Source: G020350405 sp964513655
GTDB lineage: Bacteria > Planctomycetota > Phycisphaerae > Sedimentisphaerales > Anaerobacaceae
Assembly: GCA_964513655.1 (NCBI GenBank)
Contig: CAZENQ010000096.1
Coordinates: 1-11,925 of the forward strand
DNA: 11,925 nucleotides
Reading direction: 5' to 3'
The position numbers and the translations under genes are program-made. Positions 1-6,164 of this stretch are shown here, piece after piece (positions within the stretch are counted from its first letter, which is position 1; each line of letters begins with the position of its first letter). Under the pieces are notes generated by a model. The model was not told where the DNA came from. It saw nothing but the letters and a program-made list of their open reading frames with translations, and did no database searches.

Positions 1-22
1 CGTCATCGCTAAAGCTACGACG
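1..22. repeat. Imperfect inverted repeat at window edge
   Basis: CGTCATCGCT and AGCTACGACG face each other around a two-base centre. Eight of ten positions pair, with mismatches at the fifth and seventh. It may be the end of a longer element cut by the window edge. Confidence 0.4.
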
Positions 23-236
23 CGGCAAGCGGGCCGGACAGGTAGTCCGCTCACTATTGGAGGGGCTTGCGCGTTTGATGCGAAAAGACCATCGATTCTC
101 GATGCCCGATGCTCGTAACTCGTTTTCAACAAGCGAGTAAGAAAAAATTTAGTTTTTGGGATTGTTGGTTGTGGGTAGCCGCGTTTTTGATTGAATTTAG
201 CGCAGTGACGGAAGGCCCTAGTTAGATAGGCCCGCA

Positions 237-257
237 ATAGAGTCCTCCGGACTCTAT
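237..257. repeat. Perfect 9-bp inverted repeat (hairpin)
   Basis: ATAGAGTCC (237-245) pairs perfectly with GGACTCTAT (249-257) around a 3-base loop TCC. The stem extends by GC/GC past one bulged A (236). No T-run follows on either strand, so it does not look like a classical intrinsic terminator. It is more like a dispersed palindromic element, or a hairpin at the 3' end of transcripts reading left from the membrane-protein gene. Confidence 0.6.
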
Positions 258-480
258 GCAATGGGCAAGCTGGCGCCATCTCACGGGGCAGGGGCGGGCC
301 GGGAGCCTTGCATCTGCATCAAGATTCCGCGCTCAAAACGGCTTTTGGATATAGAACTATAGTCATTGGAAAAAAGGTGAAAAGTTTGGGAAAACGTAAA
401 AAGAGTGGTGGAATGGCGTTGGAAGAAGTGTGAATAGTTGGGAGGATATGTGAAGGATGAGGAAAAGTTGGCGTTGAGAT

Positions 481-539
481 GGGGGGCTACGGCTGGATAG
501 GGAGGTGGGTGGCGGGAGGCGTCAGTGGGTTTGGTTGGG
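481..539 (+). other. Clustered G-runs, possible G-quadruplex
   Basis: Runs of at least three G occur at 481-486, 500-502, 507-509, 514-516, 527-529 and 537-539. The tightest four (500-529) have loops of 4, 4 and 10 bases. One loop exceeds the usual 7-base limit, so any quadruplex would be imperfect. The tract lies downstream of the stop of the minus-strand membrane-protein gene, inside a C-poor segment. Confidence 0.35.
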
Positions 540-623
540 TTTGTTTTTAACAACGAATACCTAATGCACAGGGGCACAGGTGAACAAGAATTTTCCTTGC
601 GCGGAAAGCAGCACGGCACAGTT

Positions 624-1217
624 TCAGGACTCGCCTTCTCCAACGGTGGGCTGTGGTTTTGTTAGCTTGCGCTGTAATGCGTTCTGTGCTTTCTCAAGCC
701 AGTGAATAATCCTGGCCGGCATGAGAATCAGGAGAAGACCAACAGCAACTTCAAGAACGCGGCTGAGAACCGGTATAACGTACTGCAGGAAAAACGAGGC
801 TATGTCTCTATATCCCGGTTGCCGCTTAAGCCAAAACTCTCCCAAAAGGGTAAGTGAAGATTTAGCAACCCCCGGTATCGCATGCGTGAGAACGTAAAAA
901 CCTAAAAGTACGATCCCCAAACGCAGCAGGTTATGTCCGTCCGACGATCCGGGCAATTCAGTATCTTTGACGAGCCGGACTTTGTCAGCAATCCACTCTG
1001 TCCGGAATAGCAGAACAAGAGCAAACAAAACCGCCAGAACAAAGTATACAAGAAGCCCTGCTACGTTGAGCAACACTCCGATAAGCCAGAAGGAATCACG
1101 GAGGTGCCCAGGTAAGAAAATCATTTGATAAGATATAATTTGAAGTGTTATATAAATCGCCCACCAGAGACACAGCAATCCCAAGAGCTTTGCACCAACA
1201 ATAAACAATCGCCTCAT
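624..1217 (-). CDS. Small four-helix integral membrane protein, function unknown
   Basis: I do not recognise this 197-residue protein. The start is set at ATG 1217 because GGAGG (complement of 1224-1228) lies 6 bases upstream. An upstream in-frame GTG at 1262 would add 15 hydrophilic residues and lacks that support. Hydrophobic segments lie at about residues 5-27, 44-71, 97-117 and 146-168, so I predict four transmembrane helices in the inner membrane. Basic residues flank several of them (Arg2-Arg3, Arg72, Lys79/Arg81, Arg169), and the C-terminal tail of about 30 residues is hydrophilic, basic, then acidic at the very end. There is no signal-peptidase site, catalytic motif or Cys pattern. 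It is divergent from the HD/Hsp90-like gene across a 311-base spacer, which may mean shared control, but nothing in the sequence proves a joint function. Confidence 0.75.
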   Translation of the reverse strand: MRRLFIVGAKLLGLLCLWWAIYITLQIISYQMIFLPGHLRDSFWLIGVLLNVAGLLVYFVLAVLFALVLLFRTEWIADKVRLVKDTELPGSSDGHNLLRLGIVLLGFYVLTHAIPGVAKSSLTLLGEFWLKRQPGYRDIASFFLQYVIPVLSRVLEVAVGLLLILMPARIIHWLEKAQNALQRKLTKPQPTVGEGES

Positions 1218-1223
1218 AATTAG

Positions 1224-1228
1224 CCTCC
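1224..1228 (-). promoter_or_regulatory. Shine-Dalgarno site deciding the membrane-protein start
   Basis: The minus strand reads GGAGG here, six bases before ATG at 1217. It favours that start over the in-frame GTG at 1262. Confidence 0.8.
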
Positions 1229-1356
1229 ACTTGTTGAACTTGTTTTGATTACAATCGGACACTCTGCAAATGAGAGGCTCAGCTACACAACCAAGCCTTT
1301 CAATGTCACAATAATATCAAAATCATCTTTAGAAGGCAAAGGGGGATTTTTTGGGT

Positions 1357-1385
1357 TTGACAAATATTGTTGTTTGGGTTATTTA
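1357..1385 (+). promoter_or_regulatory. Possible promoter for the HD/Hsp90-like gene
   Basis: TTGACA (1357-1362) is a perfect sigma-70 -35 hexamer. Seventeen bases later, TATTTA (1380-1385) is a poor -10, matching the consensus at three of six positions. Transcription would start near 1392 and leave a leader of about 135 bases. The weak -10 suggests need of an activator, or a chance match. Confidence 0.3.
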
Positions 1386-1475
1386 TTGGGGATTGTTAGC
1401 AAAGCGATAGACACCCGGGGCGGTAAACAGCGAGCTGCGGTAGAGTTGTCGTAAAAAAGAAATAGGTGGTGTATT

Positions 1476-1493
1476 GTTGTATAAAATAACAAC
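1476..1493. repeat. Short dyad upstream of the HD/Hsp90-like gene
   Basis: GTTGT (1476-1480) and ACAAC (1489-1493) form a 5-bp inverted repeat around ATAAAATA. It ends 20 bases before the ribosome binding site of the gene. It could be a small operator, but five base pairs can arise by chance. Confidence 0.25.
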
Positions 1494-1513
1494 TTTGGCT
1501 GCCCTTAATTACT

Positions 1514-1518
1514 GGAGG
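1514..1518 (+). promoter_or_regulatory. Ribosome binding site of the HD/Hsp90-like gene
   Basis: GGAGG lies ten bases before ATG 1529. This spacing is slightly long but functional, and it supports the chosen start. Confidence 0.7.
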
Positions 1519-1528
1519 CAAAAAGGTA

Positions 1529-4459
1529 ATGTCTGGCGAATTTGAAAATAGTAACTTAATGGTGTGTTTGAAGCAAAAGAACGGCGCATATTTTCAAAAG
1601 GTTATCGAACTGAGGGATTCAATTACAGGGTGGTTAGAGTTTATTCCACAAACATTTCCTCATTATACGCGTCATACAATCGCACACAGTGATGAGATCA
1701 TTGGGAAATTATCGAATCTTCTTTTTGAAGGCATAGAGCCTGTGATAAATCTGTCATATACTGAAATGTATATCCTTGCAGCGTCAGCGTATCTGCATGA
1801 TGCAGGAATGGTTGCTTCTGACAAGGAAAAATCGGAGATTTTCGATTCTGGCGATTGGAGGAAATGGACGACAAACACGGGAGGTGGAGCAAAAAGAATT
1901 GCAGAAATTGAAAAGTTTAGACTGGACGATGGGATTGATAAGGATAAGCGCAACTTTCTTGCTGACGTACAAATGCGTTTTCTCATTGCGGAATTTCTAC
2001 GCAGGACGCACCATAGGCGAGCAAGTCGTGTGATGATGCAACATCAATCTGTGCTGGGCAGGTTTGCATTTGATAACGATATGCTGCTTGAGACGATAAA
2101 TAGCGTTTGTGTTGCGCATGGACTGAGGCAACATGAGTTGCGGGACGATGAGCGCTTTCCCGAAAGGCGTCTAATAAGAAACGACATGGTGAACGTACGT
2201 TTTATGGCGATCCTTCTTCGGATTGGTGACCTTCTTGATATGTCCAATGATCGTGCGTGTCCATTATTGATGAACGCAGCATGCCCTCTGCCTGCTGATA
2301 GCCTTGCCCATTGGACTCAATATAAACGAATAAAGCATTTCATGGTGGCACCTGACAAGATTGAAATCAGAGCAGAGTGTAACAATCAGAAGGAACACCA
2401 GGTGTTGCAGGACTGGTGCCAATGGCTGGTAGAGGAGACAATAGCAGCAACAACTATCATGACGCATGCAGAAAGACTTAGTGAATGGCAGTGCCCAGAA
2501 ATAACGTTATTTGATGATGGAAGTGGGACTATTGTGATAAGGCCGGCTGAAGGGGCGAGTTATATTCCATCACGGTGGATACTTAAGCTCGATAACGAGG
2601 CTATTTTTGAAAGATTGATTAAGGATGCCTACGAGGACACGTCTGTGTTTATACGCGAATTAATACAGAACGCACTGGATGCCAACCGCTGTCAGATGTA
2701 TATCGATGCGGAAACTAGAGGTATTGAACGTCCCGAGTATCCAACGCAGTTTGAAGAGAACGTCCGAAATCGCTATCCAGTGAAAATCGGCTTAGAGGAG
2801 AAGAAGATAAAGAATGAGATATCAGGTGATGAGGAAAATGTGCAGGTACTTACAGTCGAGGACTGCGGGATTGGAATGGACAGGGATATTATCGAGCATT
2901 ATTTCCTCCAGATTGGACGCTCGTATTATATCACCGATGCATTTCGACGCTTATTTACTTTTGTCCCTACAAGCCGATTTGGCATAGGATTTCTGTCAGT
3001 CTTTGCTGTAAGTGATCATGTAACAGTTGAGACCTACAAGCCAGGCGCAAAAGAGAACAGGGCATACAATTTTACACTAACCGGGCCAAAGAGTTACCTC
3101 TTGACGGAGGAAGGAAAGCGAAGAAAATGCGGGACTAGAATAGAGGTCAGATTGCGTGAGACAATGAAAAAAGGAGAATTGAATGATCTTATATCCGGAT
3201 GGTGCAGGCGTGTGGAGTTTCCTATAATCGTCGACGATCTTGGGGTTGAAAAGAAGATAATTGCCGAGAAACCTGAGGATTTTGAATGTGAGGTGCCAGA
3301 TATAACAAGAGATGGAGCAAAGTTTATTGTCCGTTGTTTTGATATTAATCGAGACGGCATCGAAGGTGAGCTATATGTGCTGGCTCATATTACGGATGAG
3401 GGAGAGTCGTGGACCAAGACGTGGTGGGCCATTTATGAATATCCCAAGACACATCCGGCAGCAATTACCCCGAAAATGCCCGACAGCATTGAATGTCTGC
3501 ATGGTATTTCTGTCTATGGTCATGCAGGTTATGCGGGTGCAATGTGCCGACGTCTTGACTATCGAAACGCCAACTGTTGGGCAATCCTTTCAAGAAAAAG
3601 TTTGAGAACATTCAGCCTAGAAGGAAGGATTGGAACTGATGTTGAATCCAGATGGGAGGAAATTCTTCTTGAGCATATGAGAAAGACGCCGCTAAGTAAA
3701 GGTGATCAAGGATGGCGGTATAAGCAGAATCTTATTCATGATTTTCCATTAATGGGCTTCTGGCGTGGCATCGATGGTACAATAGGGGCATATGTGAAGG
3801 GCCAAATAGAGTTAGTTTCAATTGACTATATGATGGGCTTGGAAGAATTGACTCTTATATTTGAGCCCCGAAGGATAAATGAAGTAATGCCAGACTACGA
3901 TAAAAAAAATGACACAGACCCCAGCTGGGACAATGACTTGTACACGATAATTGATGGGGACAAAAGATACATAACGGCCGATTTGCGTGAAATGCTTTTT
4001 CGAGATCGATTAGTAAAAAAAGTTAGGTGGTTAGATAGTGGACATCTGGCAGTTGATTTAATAGCTGCGGAACACAATAAAGATGAAAAAAACTTTGATT
4101 TGCCGATGGGAATAAATTGTCGACTCATGGAATACTCAGATGTCGAGATGATTGGAGGAGGAATACGGAATATTTTCGGCTTTGGGGAGATGTTGTTGAT
4201 AAACACACTTAATCCTTTCGCCAAATGGGCGATCAATGTGCAAGGCAATATGAATGAGTCACAATTGCAAGGAAAACAATTAAAGACTCTTTTTGAGCTT
4301 ATGGCTGAAGCAATTCAATACAAAGGGTACACAAAGTACCTTTGCAAGTTGTCCAGCTATGTAGATAGTTGGCGTCTACTGCCTGGTTTGACCGATGAAG
4401 TTTACCCGCCTGAGATTGAACTAACGAAGGAGATGTTTTGTTGGACAAGCCCCAAATAA
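1529..4459 (+). CDS. HD domain plus Hsp90/GHKL-type ATPase protein, candidate stress or conflict effector
   Basis: This 976-residue protein fuses two recognisable modules. The N-terminal part shows an HD metal-phosphohydrolase pattern: His49 and His53 (RHTIAHSDEII), His90-Asp91 (LHDAG), His161-His162, His197 and Asp234 (RIGDLLD). All expected metal ligands seem present, so hydrolysis of a phosphoester or nucleotide is plausible. At about residues 350-545 comes an ATP-binding fold very like Hsp90/HtpG: the N-box RELIQNALDA (Glu377 probable catalytic base, Asn381 Mg ligand), the G1 box DCGIGM (445-450), the glycine-rich lid motif RFGIGFLSVF (483-492) and CGT (534-536). The last 430 or so residues match nothing I recognise; an Hsp90-like middle domain could begin there. 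No signal peptide or membrane helix is visible, so it is probably cytoplasmic. HtpG itself is shorter and has no HD domain. I recall surveys of bacterial conflict systems describing HD domains paired with Hsp90-type ATPases, but cannot verify that here. Sampled 60-base lines are about 40% G+C against 53-58% in the efflux genes, hinting at acquisition by transfer. Confidence 0.85.
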   Translation: MSGEFENSNLMVCLKQKNGAYFQKVIELRDSITGWLEFIPQTFPHYTRHTIAHSDEIIGKLSNLLFEGIEPVINLSYTEMYILAASAYLHDAGMVASDKEKSEIFDSGDWRKWTTNTGGGAKRIAEIEKFRLDDGIDKDKRNFLADVQMRFLIAEFLRRTHHRRASRVMMQHQSVLGRFAFDNDMLLETINSVCVAHGLRQHELRDDERFPERRLIRNDMVNVRFMAILLRIGDLLDMSNDRACPLLMNAACPLPADSLAHWTQYKRIKHFMVAPDKIEIRAECNNQKEHQVLQDWCQWLVEETIAATTIMTHAERLSEWQCPEITLFDDGSGTIVIRPAEGASYIPSRWILKLDNEAIFERLIKDAYEDTSVFIRELIQNALDANRCQMYIDAETRGIERPEYPTQFEENVRNRYPVKIGLEEKKIKNEISGDEENVQVLTVEDCGIGMDRDIIEHYFLQIGRSYYITDAFRRLFTFVPTSRFGIGFLSVFAVSDHVTVETYKPGAKENRAYNFTLTGPKSYLLTEEGKRRKCGTRIEVRLRETMKKGELNDLISGWCRRVEFPIIVDDLGVEKKIIAEKPEDFECEVPDITRDGAKFIVRCFDINRDGIEGELYVLAHITDEGESWTKTWWAIYEYPKTHPAAITPKMPDSIECLHGISVYGHAGYAGAMCRRLDYRNANCWAILSRKSLRTFSLEGRIGTDVESRWEEILLEHMRKTPLSKGDQGWRYKQNLIHDFPLMGFWRGIDGTIGAYVKGQIELVSIDYMMGLEELTLIFEPRRINEVMPDYDKKNDTDPSWDNDLYTIIDGDKRYITADLREMLFRDRLVKKVRWLDSGHLAVDLIAAEHNKDEKNFDLPMGINCRLMEYSDVEMIGGGIRNIFGFGEMLLINTLNPFAKWAINVQGNMNESQLQGKQLKTLFELMAEAIQYKGYTKYLCKLSSYVDSWRLLPGLTDEVYPPEIELTKEMFCWTSPK

Positions 4460-4504
4460 AACATTGGGGAGAACAAGAGAAATCGACGAGGGCGAAAAAC
4501 AAAG

Positions 4505-4531
4505 ATAAGCGTTTTTCATGAAAGCACTTAT
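4505..4531. repeat. Imperfect inverted repeat after the HD/Hsp90-like gene
   Basis: ATAAGCG (4505-4511) faces CACTTAT (4525-4531) with one mismatch. The space between contains the perfect 10-bp palindrome TTTCATGAAA. It may form a transcript-end hairpin for the upstream plus-strand gene, but no T-run follows immediately, so I do not call it a terminator. Confidence 0.3.
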
Positions 4532-4668
4532 AGTCGCCATCTTACAACTATTTGTTTGTCATTTCTTTTTTGACAGATTAAAGTTGGTTTGTATTTTATG
4601 AGGGTGTATCCCGGTGAAGGGTTGACTTTCAGCGATACTGGGGGGTCATGCCGCTAAGGCGGAAGTGT

Positions 4669-4715
4669 GAAGAGTGAAGGGGGAAGAGTGAAGGGGGAAG
4701 AGTGAAGAGTGAAGG
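4669..4715 (+). repeat. 14-bp purine tandem repeat
   Basis: GAAGAGTGAAGGGG occurs at 4669-4682 and again at 4683-4696. A third, truncated copy starts at 4697 and runs into the half-unit AGTGAAGG. The pure purine strand is typical of slippage-prone intergenic satellites. It sits just past the stop codon of the outer-membrane factor gene, which reads towards it. Confidence 0.85.
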
Positions 4716-4735
4716 AATTAGGTGTGAGGGGCGCG

Positions 4736-6157
4736 TTACGGTTGTTCTTCGGCATTTTCGGCCTGGTCTTTGGAAAGCCAACCTCCTCCCAAGGCCTTGT
4801 ATAATCTCACGTAGGCATTGAGGTATTGTTGTTTGACCTCAGAGAGCTCCAGGCCGGCAGAAAACAATTGTCGCTCTGTTTCCAACACTTCAAGGTAGCT
4901 GGTAACGCCTTTGTCGTATCGCATTTTGGACAAGTAAGCCGCGTTTTCTGCCGCATCGCGCTGGCGTTCTACCGAAGCAATCTGGTCGTCGTAGGTATGC
5001 ACTTCTCTGAGTGCATCCTCCACTTCTTTGAAGGCAATCAGTACGGTATTCTGGTAGCGGTATAACGCCTGTTTCGTTCTTTCCTCCTGAATCACAACTC
5101 GCAGCTTATTCTTATCGAAGTCAAAAATCGGCGCAAACAGATTACCGCTGAGGGACCAGGCATCTCCGTCGGAGATTAAATCATCCAAGTCGGTGCTGGC
5201 AAAGCCCGCAATGCCCGTTAAGCTGATGGAGGGGAAGCGCAAGGCCTCAGCCACACCGATTCGCGCGGTCTGAGCGTGCAGTAAATGCTCTGCCTGCGCA
5301 ATATCGGGCCTGCGCTCAAGCAAAGCGGATGGCAGTCCGGCCGGGATATAGGGCGGTATGGCCTGATGGGGCAAATCGACCCCGGTTTGAATTTCCGCAG
5401 GGAATCTGCCGAGTAAGACACTCAATGTGTGTTCAGTCTGGGAGATGAGACGCTCAAAAACCGGTATGGATGCGTCTGCAATTTCCTTCTGGATTTGAGA
5501 CTGGTTCAGGTCGATTTCAGGAATGATGCCTTTGGAAAAGCGCTTTTGAATAATATCGAGACTCTCAAGCCGCGAATCAAGTGTGCGCCTGGATATTTGT
5601 AGTCTCTGGTGAAAATCCAGCAACAGAAAGTAGGCACTGACAACCTCGGAAATCAAACTAATCTGGACGGTTCTCAGGGAATACTCCGAGGCCATTAACT
5701 GAGCGAGGGCCGCCTCGTTTGCCCTGCGAAATTTGCCCCAGAAATCGATTTCCCAGCTCAACGTCGGTGCGATAAAATAGCTGTTATCGGTATCGACTTT
5801 CCTTCCAGCGACGAAGCTTCCACGAGACGCCCCGGCCTCTATGTCCACCCGTGGGTACATATCCGCCTCGACAAAGCCCAACGAGGCACGGGCCTGTTCA
5901 ATGCGACTGACAGCAATCATGACATCTTTGTTGTCATGTAATGCCGTGGTTACCAGTGAATCCAGAACGGGGTCATTGAACAGCTCCCACCATTTGAGGT
6001 TGACCACGGCCTCGGCTTCTTCGTCGGCAAATCTAAAATGCTCAGGATGTTCAACAACAGGCTTTGTAAAATCGGGGCCCACCATACAGCCGGCGAGAGA
6101 TACCATAACGGCCAGAGCAGCGATGTTAATCAGATTTTTCATTTTGAGAGCTATCAT
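4736..6157 (-). CDS. Outer-membrane efflux lipoprotein, TolC superfamily, NodT/OprM type
   Basis: This 473-residue protein is the outer-membrane exit duct of the RND pump. It begins with a lipoprotein signal: a hydrophobic stretch ending in the lipobox LAGC, with Cys24 the likely lipidated residue, followed by the MVGPDF segment typical of the NodT branch. Other family marks are WEIDFWGKFRR (135-145) and RRPDIAQAE (282-290), followed by the alternating Ala-rich helix and RFPSISLTG. The length is normal for the family (about 450-500). The start at 6157 lies only 7 bases past the permease stop, which suggests translational coupling. An in-frame ATG at 6142 would give the compact signal MKNLINIAALAVMVSLAGC and is an equally plausible start; neither has a clear ribosome binding site. 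As the last gene of the operon it completes the tripartite pump. The substrate cannot be told from the sequence. Confidence 0.96.
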   Translation of the reverse strand: MIALKMKNLINIAALAVMVSLAGCMVGPDFTKPVVEHPEHFRFADEEAEAVVNLKWWELFNDPVLDSLVTTALHDNKDVMIAVSRIEQARASLGFVEADMYPRVDIEAGASRGSFVAGRKVDTDNSYFIAPTLSWEIDFWGKFRRANEAALAQLMASEYSLRTVQISLISEVVSAYFLLLDFHQRLQISRRTLDSRLESLDIIQKRFSKGIIPEIDLNQSQIQKEIADASIPVFERLISQTEHTLSVLLGRFPAEIQTGVDLPHQAIPPYIPAGLPSALLERRPDIAQAEHLLHAQTARIGVAEALRFPSISLTGIAGFASTDLDDLISDGDAWSLSGNLFAPIFDFDKNKLRVVIQEERTKQALYRYQNTVLIAFKEVEDALREVHTYDDQIASVERQRDAAENAAYLSKMRYDKGVTSYLEVLETERQLFSAGLELSEVKQQYLNAYVRLYKALGGGWLSKDQAENAEEQP

Positions 6158-6164
6158 TATTTAT

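Larger units (their letters stand above)
1..623. other. Gene-free, repeat-like region at left edge
   Basis: I see no convincing gene here. The stretch holds an imperfect hairpin at the very start, a strong hairpin near 237-257, and a purine-rich, C-poor tract from about 361 to 545. A minus-strand open frame across 281-643 exists, but its translation is Ser/Thr/Pro/Phe-rich low complexity caused by the purine bias of the opposite strand, so I do not call it. The window edge may cut a repeat element. Its first bases resemble the dispersed intergenic palindromes of environmental bacterial genomes; that is an impression, not a search result. Confidence 0.6.
4460..4735. other. Convergent intergenic spacer
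   Basis: This spacer separates the plus-strand HD/Hsp90-like gene from the minus-strand efflux operon, whose 3' ends face each other. It holds the inverted repeat and purine tandem repeat annotated separately, and a small CCGC-TAAG-GCGG hairpin (4651-4662). I find no RNA gene or convincing bidirectional terminator. Confidence 0.6.

Noticed and set aside
281..643. Minus-strand open frame of 120 codons
   Set aside because: Low-complexity Ser/Thr/Pro/Phe translation caused by purine bias of the other strand; no ribosome binding site; it overlaps the 3' end of the membrane-protein gene.
1218..1262. Upstream GTG start for the small membrane protein
   Set aside because: ATG 1217 has GGAGG six bases upstream and starts directly before the first hydrophobic helix; the extension is hydrophilic and unsupported.
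1245..1454. Plus-strand open frame of 69 codons before the HD/Hsp90-like gene
   Set aside because: No recognisable domain or ribosome binding site, mixed composition, and it covers the probable promoter region. Treated as spacer.
4557..4575. TGTCA...TGACA inverted repeat as a terminator of the HD/Hsp90-like gene
   Set aside because: Only five base pairs, the T-run lies in the loop rather than after the stem, and no T-tail follows.
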